DNA from: Ichthyosporea sp. XGB-2017a
Taxonomy: Eukaryota; Opisthokonta; Ichthyosporea
Length of the DNA: 28,840 nucleotides
Assembly: GCA_002811675.1 (NCBI GenBank)
Contig: PDIM01000021.1
Coordinates: 88,358-117,197, forward strand
Direction: 5' to 3'
Position numbers and translations under genes: made by a program. Of this stretch, positions 1 through 9,836 are shown in pieces; positions within the stretch are counted from its first letter, which is position 1, and the number at the start of each line of letters is the position of its first letter. The notes under the pieces are model-generated. The model did no database searches. It had not been told where the DNA came from and was given only the letters and a program-made list of their open reading frames with translations.

Positions 1-432
1 AAAGAGAAACAACAAGTTCCAAGACTCAAAAGAGGGCTCTTTATTTCATGCTTTATCCCAACTAGCTCGATGCCTGTCGGCTGTCAAGTGTCATGACTCT
101 GGGGCACCGTGTATGGTTGCCTTCCTTGTAGAGGAGGGGCTTCACTTAGCTCAACTACATGCTTTAAATAGTTCAACCATCGCAGTTTTATTTGTATAAC
201 GAAGTAGGAGTCGGATGTTCTTGCTCAAACTTTGCAATGGATGATGGGAGGCTACCGGGCCTCGCGCCTATGTAGATATGGTTTAGTATTCGTATAGTTC
301 ATTTGATTAGGAGGCAGCTCGTAGAAGAATATTCTGTATAAAACAACAACTAACAACTACGAAAGCACCAAGAGAAAGAGATAAGAGTTAGAAAGAAACA
401 AGAAGCATCACAGGCGGCAAAATGTTCTACCG
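1..432. other. Intergenic / 3' flank of PHAF1
   Basis: No convincing coding region is seen here. The stretch lies downstream of the PHAF1 stop (that gene reads leftward) and so should include its 3' UTR. AATAAA on the minus strand occurs at 187-192, about 240 nt past the stop, and again near 41-46; either could be its poly(A) signal. No repeat or RNA gene was recognised. Confidence 0.5.
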
Positions 433-2200
<1,768 letters not shown>

Positions 2201-2507
2201 TGCTTACGCTGTTGATAGTAACCTTTGAGCCCTTTGAAACGACAGCCAGCTCCAGTCTTTTCTGCAAACTATGACCCACAATCGAAGTAGTTGTGTACAC
2301 GTTCTAGGTGTGTACTTGATCAGAGTGACGCTTTACAAAATCTCATCCAGGAGGGAAATTTACACTATGTAGTCGAAGGTCAAGGCGTATAGGAGGAACA
2401 GTTTGTCTCTCTCTCTTGCGGTTCTTGTGCGCACGGCCAGTTGGCACAGTCTCTATCGATCAGCTATGACATTATCTATAGTGGAGATACGCAAAGGGAC
2501 CATGGCT

Positions 2508-2550
2508 AAGGTACCGAGGCTCGGCATATACAGTCTAGCAAGGTACCGAG
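2508..2550. repeat. Short direct repeat AAGGTACCGAG, two copies
   Basis: Identical 11-mers lie at 2508-2518 and 2540-2550, start to start 32 bp, i.e. about three helical turns. Each contains the palindrome GGTACC. The position in a divergent promoter suggests a paired protein-binding site, but nothing else supports that. Confidence 0.4.
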
Positions 2551-2574
2551 ATATAAGGGGCTTATTCGTGTTTG

Positions 2575-2584
2575 CCATATATGG
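2575..2584. promoter_or_regulatory. CArG-box-like site (CCATATATGG)
   Basis: The ten bases match the SRF/MADS consensus CC(A/T)6GG exactly and are palindromic. It lies about 260 bp upstream of the receptor-cyclase start. A single 10-mer can occur by chance, so function is inferred only. Confidence 0.35.
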
Positions 2585-2826
2585 TGCATGATCGAGGACA
2601 TTGCAAGAATTCATTGCAGGATAGAAATATATAGGCAGCAGGTAGCCCGTTATATTTTGAAAATAGGAGATTAGAATAGAAATCCTGTTCTTGGCTGCAT
2701 GCTTATGTTCAATCTTTCCTCATATTCATATGACATAGTCGAATTACTGCGTCTTTCCTTCTTCCATTCAGGAACTATATTTCTTAGCCTAAGTTCTTGA
2801 GGCTACATGCCAGCTCGGGGGCACGG

Positions 2827-2841
2827 ATGGTTCCAACATGA
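2827..2841 (+). other. Four-codon upstream ORF overlapping the cyclase start codon
   Basis: ATG GTT CCA ACA TGA ends in an ATGA overlap with the receptor-cyclase ATG at 2838. If the transcript begins upstream of 2827, this arrangement could damp or re-initiate translation of the receptor. Transcript start is unknown. Confidence 0.35.
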
Positions 2842-5800
2842 ATGTTTGTATACAGAGGAAATCACGGTCGGCCTTAGAAGTCACCTTCTCGGTAATCATC
2901 CTACTATTCAATATAATAGAAATACGGGGATATAGATTGGGTGACGACCAGACATTGTGCTGGCCTGCCACGGGCGCAAGTCAAGCGAATGAATTTGTTT
3001 GTCCTTCTTCGTTGAATCTCGAGTTTGTGGACGATATTCCTGCAGCTTTGGAGTCCCAGACAGTAAGTTGGCGTTCTTGATATACTTAATTCTTTTCTGC
3101 AAAAGCAAAACTTTTTCTTACTCAGTTTTCATTTTTCATTTGCTTGGTAGACTTACAATGTTTCATATAGGGTAAATGCAAGCGACAGCCTCCTTAATTG
3201 GATGGTATCGAATAATTATTTTTCTTCGGGAACAGGGGTAACAGATCTTGCTTCAGCAAAAACATTTTGTGCGAAGCCTTGTAATCAAACACCAGTCAAT
3301 GCAGACAATTGCTGTGTATGGCACATTAACCTTCACACATGTGTAAGCAATATAACTTTTTGCTCTCCTTGGGCAAATGGATCTCTTGTGACTTCCACTC
3401 CTTCTCAAGTAAGTAAGCCATAAAGTTCAGTTTTGTTTCTTTAAGATTTTAGAATGCTAACACGCTAACGCGAATTGTGTAGTGGGGTCCCTTAGATATG
3501 CTTGTACAAGACACACAGTTCTTTGTTGAGCCCACGAGCTATACTATCATTGCACACTACAAGATGGGAAATATTCAGTTTGCTCGGGCTCGCTTCCGAA
3601 CAGTAGGGCGGAAACTTGGTAAGTCATGATTATAACTTCAGCAACGATTTCTTTCCTCCTCTTACTAATTAGATTTATACCACCGCATTCGAATAGTGTG
3701 TGGAGATAGCATTTGCGAAACCGCAAGGAATGAAACCTGCAGCAGCTGTCCAAAAGACTGTGGGCAATGTAGCTCCAGCGATGATTCTACGATTATAATA
3801 GCAGCCACAGCATCTGGAGGTGCAATTGTCCTTATTCTTATGGTCGTTTATCTGTATCTTGTGTATAAGAAAAAGAGAGCGCTAGAAGCGACGGATGCGC
3901 TATGGAAAATAGAAACCTCACTTCTTACCGTAGCTAAAAATAACAGCAATGCCGCCTCGGAGATATCGCTAGCATCCCACGCCTCGAGATTAACTGGCGC
4001 CTCAGACACCATTTTCTCGCATCAGGAACATAGCAGTGGTTCTTTACGAGGAGAAAAGGTAAAAATTAGGGACCTGCCAGACAAAGCAGCTTTTCTGTTT
4101 TCTAAAAAAACTATCAATGAAGCAAGAGAGCTATATTTACTGGCGCATAAGAACCTGTGCAACTTCAAAGCAATTGGGTTTGAAGATGGCATGCCAACCG
4201 TGGTTGTGTGTGAATACGCAAAGAAAGGAAGTGTTTTCGATGTCTTGCATGTCTTGGGAAAGAAAAGTGTACTTTTTGATTTTACATTTATGTTTTCTTT
4301 GGGAATGGACGTCGCAAAAGGGTTACAATATCTGCATAAGAACAAAATTGTGCACGGTCATTTAACTTCGTCAAATTGTCTCATTTGGCGAGACTTCAGT
4401 GTCAAAATAACGGACTTTTGGTTTCGAGATTTGCTTTTCCCGGAACTAGACCTTAATGAAATGGAAGAAGAACCTATGGAGCTTTTTAAATTAAGAAGGG
4501 AAATTGCCCTCAGTACACACGGGCCTAAATTTGATATTGTCGATTCATTCCTTTTCACTAGAGATTTCTTTAATTTATTGTGGTTGGATTCAAAGCAGCT
4601 GTTCAATATCAATGGGGACTGTCAAGAGACGGATATTTATAGTTTGGGTGTAATATTCTCGGAGCTTATGACTGGTCTAGAACCTTTTAGTGACGACTAC
4701 GAATTGCTTGGGGCCAAAGAAACCGTCAAACTCATCATTTTGGGTCAGCGATCTAATCCCTTTCCTCCTGGATCAATACTCTTGTATGATGAAGAAGGTG
4801 CTATTGATTTAATGCGATATGCGAAATCTCTTCGTGATCCTGATCTCTCTGCCAGACCAACTACCAATGACATAGTTAGAGATATGAGGCGAGAAAACCC
4901 AAATAAGGATCAAAGTGCAGTGGATCTCATGGTGGCAAAGCTAGACGCGTATTCCCAGAATCTCGAAGGAATGGTTATTGAAGCTACAGCTGAAGCAAGG
5001 ATGGAACAAGAAAGATCTGAAATGCTCCTCGCGAGCATACTTCCCAGCCAAATAATTCATCAGTTAAAGGAGAACCCAAATGAACGAATCGCAACCCTCC
5101 ATGAAAATGTTTCGGTTTTTTTTTCGGATATTGTTGGGTTCACGAACATGTCTCGCGCTGTCAGTGCCCATGCAGTCGTTGACATGTTGAACAGAATTTT
5201 TATTGTCCTTGACGCGTTGAGCGTAGAATTTAAATTAACGAAAATTAAAACTATAGGGGATGCTTATATGGCTGCGTGTGGTGTTCCCGACATTGATCCA
5301 AAACACGCAGAAAATGTTTGTTTGTTCGCCTTATATGGTGTTAAATGTCTAAAGCATGAAAAAGGAACAACCGGGGAGCCACTGGAAATGAGATGTGGTG
5401 TGCACTCTGGCAGTCTAGTGGCCGGTATTGTAGGGACTCGAAGTTTTGCTTTCGATTTATGGGGAGATACGGTTAATGTGGCAAGCAGAATGGAAAGCAA
5501 CGGGGTTCCGGGAAGAGTTTGTTGTTCTCAAGCCACCCAAAAGCTGCTATGCGATTCATTTGATTTTGAGGAAAGGTACGTGTATTAATTGTTGAAACCC
5601 AAGCGATGCAGTACGTTTAAAATGTTGACCTACCATCCACCCGTTTTTCTTAATTTGCGTTTTGCTACATCTCTATAGGGAGCCTAGAGAAATCAAAGGA
5701 CAGGGCATGATGGTTACATACATTGTGGAGGGTCCAAAGGGCAGAAAGATTAGGTACGGCGATATGAGAGCAGTGCTTGGTAAGATGGACTCTGCTGCTG

Positions 5801-6057
5801 AAATTGATAATTTGGGGGCCCTCTTCAGCGCTGCTCCTCCCACTGCGATTAAACGGTATAGCAATTTATCCAATTCCAATTCTGCCATTGCTGCCCTCCG
5901 CGCAAGTAACCTGCACGGTAGAGAAGATAATAGTATGTACAGCTCTATAAATGGTTTGCACAAGTCTAACGCTTCACTTATAAGTCGCCACTTACACCGC
6001 TCAAAAAAGCCACACAAGAGAGGCTCTAATAAGGTCACACCACAGCAAAATAGATAG
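2838..6057 (+). CDS. Receptor-type class III nucleotidyl cyclase with pseudokinase domain (adenylyl-type specificity residues)
   Basis: Five exons: 2838-3062, 3151-3408, 3483-3618, 3697-5575, 5679-6057, giving 958 residues. Order: hydrophobic N-terminal signal (about 15-30); Cys-rich ectodomain to about 237 with six N-glycosylation sequons, ending in a CGDSIC...CSSCPKDCGQC module; TM helix about 238-263; kinase-homology domain about 300-600 with HGHL (426) in place of HRD and DFW (446) in place of DFG, so a predicted pseudokinase; coiled coil about 630-665; cyclase domain about 670-830; Ser/Asn/basic tail. Metal-binding Asp are D684 (FFSDIVGF) and D728 (IGDAY). Transition-state residues N800 and R804 are present. 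The purine-selecting pair is K724 and D793, as in adenylyl cyclases, where receptor guanylyl cyclases have Glu and Cys. One chain carries all catalytic residues, so a homodimer with two sites is expected. No ANF-type ligand domain is recognised. The start is the first in-frame ATG before the signal sequence. Confidence 0.88.
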
Positions 6058-6567
6058 CTTCGTCAATGTTCTTGATTTAGATGATATGTATCTCATTATG
6101 TTAATCAAGAAGCCATCTACAATCGGTATACAGACCCGCCCTTCTTGGGCGGTCACTTCTTTTCAGTGGCCCATTGGTCATTTATTTTCATTCTTACGTG
6201 CTAAGAAGGAAATGTTGGAGGTTTGACGAAGATTATTATGATGGGTTCAATAAAGAATGGTAAGAATACTACACTACAAAGCCACGAAAACGTGTAATGC
6301 ACTCTTTGCCCGTGGATTATATTGGAAATGAAGAATGAACGCTTTTCATAAGCACGTTCTAAGCGTGTAAAACCTTTCCCGCACTTTCGGTTCTTTTTGG
6401 ATCTGTACAACACGATTCCATTGGACTGTTCTTCTTGTCTGTCTTTGAAGTGAATTAGATTGTCAGAGGTGTTAAATTCCGGACTCACCGAATGTAGAGG
6501 CGAGAACGAAGCTAGATATTTTAATGTTGTGAAAAGTGGAATTGCACAAGTATTCAAGAAAGCAGCA
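6058..6567. other. Convergent 3' intergenic region (cyclase / orphan membrane protein)
   Basis: Two genes end facing each other across 510 nt. AATAAA on the plus strand at 6249-6254 fits the cyclase mRNA, and AATAAA on the minus strand at 6181-6186 fits the orphan gene, so the two transcripts may overlap by about 70 nt or more. A short hairpin lies at 6133-6154. The open frame on the minus strand at 6201-6599 is not supported as protein. Confidence 0.5.
6133..6154. other. Stem-loop in the cyclase 3' region
   Basis: GACC-C-GCCC pairs with GGGCGGTC around a TTCTT loop, an eight-pair GC-rich stem with one bulged C. It lies about 75 nt past the cyclase stop and before its likely poly(A) signal, so it would be in the 3' UTR. 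No known element is recognised. Confidence 0.4.
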
Positions 6568-7671
6568 TCATATTCTCGAGTCCGCATAAACTTGAGCAAG
6601 CTTCAGCTTAACAGCATTACAGTATTGCTTCCAATCCAGCCTAATATCGAAGTCCGAGTAGATCTGAATATCTTGATATCTCTTAATGTGGTACTTGTAT
6701 AGAACGTAAGTAGGAATTGTAATGGGGAAGAATAAAAGACCAAATAATAATAACAGTAGGTAAGCTAAGGTCGATTCTCCATTGTAAAATCCATCTTCCC
6801 TTTCAACACTCACGATATGTCTCTTTTTCCCAAAGTCAATGCGAATTTCCCCACTGTATTTCAAATCTTTGAAAAACTTCCTGACTTCTTCCTCAACCTC
6901 ATCAAAATCCCAAACCACAAACTTTTCCAAAGTAAGCGTTTTTTTAGTCATGCAGCGCCTTTCTAAGAATTCTAAAAAGACGTTGTTGTCTGGGTCCACT
7001 TCAATGGTGGTTCTATCCCCTTCTTCCCTCTCATTTTTCTCATTCAAATCCTCCAGAAGTGCTTTTTTCCCCCAAAGCATCGCATTGGCCTTTCTGGGCT
7101 GCACGGATCCGTCTTTGAACAGTGCATACTCCTTCTGCGTGATTGGTTGCGGGTGACTCTCTCCTGATTCATGTGCCACAAATGGCGACAGATCGAAACT
7201 AACACAAAAGTCCTTCACGAAATGTGTACATTCCCTAGAGTACGAATGCCTAAATCCACTTGGGTCAAATCTGCTAATTTCAGCCTCCCTCTTTTCTTTT
7301 CGCACACCTGTGACCTGCATTTCCATTCTAGGGGGCGCGTTATGCAAACGAAAGAATTCTTTAAGCTTTACTTCTGAATCAAGAATTCTATTATCCTTTG
7401 CTGTGACCTTCAGAGGACATATTTTCACAGCTATATCATCCAATTCGCAAAATAAACCCGAATTTTTTCCCTCATCACCCAGCTTCACTGGAACGTCATC
7501 AATCTGGACATTCAGAAATCCCTTCTCTTGGTGATAGTTTTCCTTCGTGACATTTAACACCCCTGGCTTCCTGATATTTTTTTCCTGAACATAGCCCCCA
7601 GAATCATTCGCCATGGTGTGGGATCCCTCTTCCGTTTCAGAAGTTTGTAAATTGGCTTTAGACACAGTCAT
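6568..7671 (-). CDS. Uncharacterised single-pass or hairpin membrane protein (367 aa)
   Basis: Single-exon gene of 367 codons. I do not recognise the family. The first roughly 290 residues are soluble and charged, with a region around FLNVQIDDVPVKLGD and a segment rich in Lys/Glu; near 300-328 is a strongly hydrophobic run (STLAYLLLLLFGLLFFPITIP) that could be one long TM helix or a shallow hairpin, followed by a short basic/aromatic tail ending KLAQVYADSRI. The first ATG is at 7671; another ATG 19 codons further in (7614, MANDSGG) has a stronger Kozak context (CACACCATGG) and could be the true start. There is no obvious signal peptide, so a tail-proximal anchor with cytosolic N-terminus is the simplest topology. 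It is head-to-head with WDR12 and tail-to-tail with the cyclase. Confidence 0.8.
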   Translation of the reverse strand: MTVSKANLQTSETEEGSHTMANDSGGYVQEKNIRKPGVLNVTKENYHQEKGFLNVQIDDVPVKLGDEGKNSGLFCELDDIAVKICPLKVTAKDNRILDSEVKLKEFFRLHNAPPRMEMQVTGVRKEKREAEISRFDPSGFRHSYSRECTHFVKDFCVSFDLSPFVAHESGESHPQPITQKEYALFKDGSVQPRKANAMLWGKKALLEDLNEKNEREEGDRTTIEVDPDNNVFLEFLERRCMTKKTLTLEKFVVWDFDEVEEEVRKFFKDLKYSGEIRIDFGKKRHIVSVEREDGFYNGESTLAYLLLLLFGLLFFPITIPTYVLYKYHIKRYQDIQIYSDFDIRLDWKQYCNAVKLKLAQVYADSRI

Positions 7672-8371
7672 CGTCAACAATTGAGAAGAGGCTTATCACT
7701 AGAAGACGATAATCAATTACAGCTTGCAATGACTGGAAAATCAAATCAACAGCAAATGCCCACCAGTTTGGCAGTAACAAATCTGACAACCACCACAGTT
7801 GATTGCTTGCTTTGCACAGTTGGGCCTGCAGGTGAGAGGCTGGGCTCTAAACTACACACGTTATATTATAACAACGCAACTCAATAAGGGCATGGAGGTT
7901 GCCTGTGGGGCGGTTGCTAATTCTCCTCCTCCGCGTGATCATGAAACTTGCAGTGAATTATAATTGCATGGGACATCCATGTGCAGCCCTTGCTGCCATA
8001 CAAAATGTACCAATTTAATATTACTCCCCAATTGAGCTCATGCATTGAATTGTCAATTGATTGGTGGGTTCCTTTGATGCTTATAGTCGCATAAAGTCCC
8101 TGTTGGATAGGTGCCGTGATATCTAATAGAGGGTCTGAATAGGGGTAGGGGAGGGTCCATGTGACTGTGACAATAGAGAATTGTATAAAAATATAACGGG
8201 GACAGCAGCGCGGAGCACCAGCTGGTAAAGTAATTATTCGTGTTTATTGATATTACCTCCCAAGCTGCCTCGAGTTCAGATGCTTCGTTTGCGTGAAGAA
8301 GTTTTGCTTTAAAAGTCTGATCTGTAGAGTGTGGAAGTTAATAAGGAAAGTTAGGAATCAGAGACGCAGTC
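7672..8371. promoter_or_regulatory. Divergent intergenic region (orphan membrane protein / WDR12)
   Basis: About 700 nt between two head-to-head genes. TATAAAAA at 8184-8191 lies 181-188 nt before the WDR12 ATG and is a candidate TATA element for that gene. No other gene is supported; the plus-strand open frame at 7681-7887 lacks a conserved start and any recognisable feature. Confidence 0.45.
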
Positions 8372-9721
8372 ATGGCGGATGTGAAGAATAATATTGGAGA
8401 GGAGGGTGCCCAAAGGCAGGTCCAGGTTAAGTTTTTTACAAGTCAAAAGAAATATGCAGTGACGGATAAGCCATTTACCGTACCGTCCAACTTAAGGAGG
8501 TATGGGCTTAGTGAGGTAATCAACCATTTGCTCCCCCGCGAGGAGGTAGTCCCATTTGAGTTTTTAATCAATGGTGAATTTTTAAGAGGGAGTTTGGAAA
8601 GTTACATGAAAAGTAATGATATTTCTCTCGAATCACTTGTTGAAATTGAATACATGGAGTCGCTTCCTCCTCCACAGCCCCAAATGAGCATGGAGCATGA
8701 TGACTGGGTGAGTGCTGTTAAGGGACGTTTTGATGGGCGTGGGTTTCTCACGGGTTCTTACGATCATATGGCACGTTTCTGGGATGCATCTGGTAACTGT
8801 CTCATCACCATGAAGGGTCATCAGGGGCCCATTAAAGACGTTGCGTGGGTCAACAAGAAGGAGCATCCTGATGATATGATGTGCTTGACTGCCTCTCAAG
8901 ATGAAAGTCTTCGCTTGTGGAAGTTCAAAGTTGATAGCAATCTTCAGAATGATTCTGCTGTTTGTGAAGTAGAGTATGTGGGACATACAGATGGAGTTGA
9001 ATGTGTTGCTATCGCTCCCTCTATGGATAAGTTTGTTAGTGGCTCTTGGGATAAAAGTATTAAATTCTGGGGTGTTCATAGCGAAGAGTCTGCAGAATTA
9101 GAAGAAAAAACTCTTTCATCTAAAAAGCAAAAACTGGGAAAACAGGCAAAGGGGAATGTAAAATGTAAAAGAGTTGCACCTCTTGGAAACCTTAATGGGC
9201 ATAGCCAAGTTGTGTCCAGCATAGAATGGCTTGAGCGAGAGGGCACTGACTTGAAGAAGGTTGTGAGTGGAAGTTGGGACCATACTCTGAGATTATGGGA
9301 TATTGAAACTGGGTCGAATGTGCTGGCGCTAAATGGGCCAAAAGCTATTTACGGCATCGGATCATCTAAACACCATTCGTTGGTAGCATCTGGGCATGCA
9401 GATAATGTGTTGAGGATATGGGACATGAGAGCGGAAAGCGGGGATGCAAAGGAAGTTATGAAGATGGCTATGACTTCCCACGACTCGATTATAGCATCCG
9501 TTGCTTGGTCACCCTCTAATGCACAGCAATTGGCTTCAGTATCATATGATGGATCATTGAAAATTTGGGATATTAGAAGCAAAACGCCTATGTATACTAT
9601 TAAAGGGCTTCATGATGGCAAAAAAGGACTTTGTGTCGATTGGGCATGTGGTTCTATTGTGGCAACAGGAGGGTCCGATAATCAACTTAGACTTAGTGCA
9701 ATATGTGAGATGTCTCAATAA
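8372..9721 (+). CDS. WDR12: WDR12 / Ytm1, ribosome biogenesis WD40 protein
   Basis: Intronless, 449 residues (human 423). The N-terminal NLE domain is clear (about 15-105: QVKFFTSQKKYAVTDKPF, then NHLL, FEFLINGEFLRGSLESYM), followed by seven WD40 repeats with the usual ends such as ARFWD, LRLWK, IKFWG, LRLWD, LRIWD and LKIWD. A Lys-rich insertion (SSKKQKLGKQAKGNVKCKR, about 250-268) sits between repeats. In yeast and mammals this protein joins BOP1/Erb1 and PES1/Nop7 in the PeBoW complex and is released by Rea1/Midasin acting on the NLE domain during 60S subunit maturation in the nucleolus; that role is inferred by homology. The ATG follows GCAGTC and begins MADVKN. Its stop codon is embedded in an AATAAA hexamer. 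Confidence 0.95.
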   Translation: MADVKNNIGEEGAQRQVQVKFFTSQKKYAVTDKPFTVPSNLRRYGLSEVINHLLPREEVVPFEFLINGEFLRGSLESYMKSNDISLESLVEIEYMESLPPPQPQMSMEHDDWVSAVKGRFDGRGFLTGSYDHMARFWDASGNCLITMKGHQGPIKDVAWVNKKEHPDDMMCLTASQDESLRLWKFKVDSNLQNDSAVCEVEYVGHTDGVECVAIAPSMDKFVSGSWDKSIKFWGVHSEESAELEEKTLSSKKQKLGKQAKGNVKCKRVAPLGNLNGHSQVVSSIEWLEREGTDLKKVVSGSWDHTLRLWDIETGSNVLALNGPKAIYGIGSSKHHSLVASGHADNVLRIWDMRAESGDAKEVMKMAMTSHDSIIASVAWSPSNAQQLASVSYDGSLKIWDIRSKTPMYTIKGLHDGKKGLCVDWACGSIVATGGSDNQLRLSAICEMSQ

Positions 9722-9737
9722 ACCAATCCTCTTTATT
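9717..9737. promoter_or_regulatory. Face-to-face poly(A) signals of WDR12 and the ankyrin gene
   Basis: AATAAA on the plus strand at 9717-9722 contains the WDR12 stop codon (TAA, 9719-9721). AATAAA on the minus strand at 9732-9737 lies 100 nt beyond the ankyrin gene stop. If both are used, the WDR12 3' UTR is only about 10-30 nt and the ankyrin mRNA ends at or inside the last WDR12 codons. Confidence 0.5.
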
Positions 9738-9836
9738 ATAATACCAGGAGCGCATATTATGTTGTACGTTTGTCAACGCAATAACCAAGAGTAAGTATTT
9801 CAGAAGGAAAACCTCTTCATCCACATGCCATTTTAG

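Larger units (their letters stand above)
2201..2837. promoter_or_regulatory. Divergent intergenic region between PHAF1 and the receptor cyclase
   Basis: This 637-nt interval separates two head-to-head genes and should carry both promoters. It holds an 11-bp direct repeat AAGGTACCGAG at 2508-2518 and 2540-2550 and a perfect CC(A/T)6GG site at 2575-2584. A 62-codon open frame at 2403-2591 shows no recognisable protein features and is not called. No clear TATA box can be assigned to either gene. Confidence 0.5.

Noticed and set aside
2403-2591. 62-codon plus-strand open frame in the PHAF1/cyclase gap
   Set aside because: No signal, domain or conserved block; it lies in a divergent promoter and holds the repeat and CArG sites.
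6201-6599. 132-codon minus-strand open frame overlapping the end of the orphan membrane gene
   Set aside because: It lies mostly in the convergent 3' region, begins inside the neighbouring gene in another frame, and shows no family signature.
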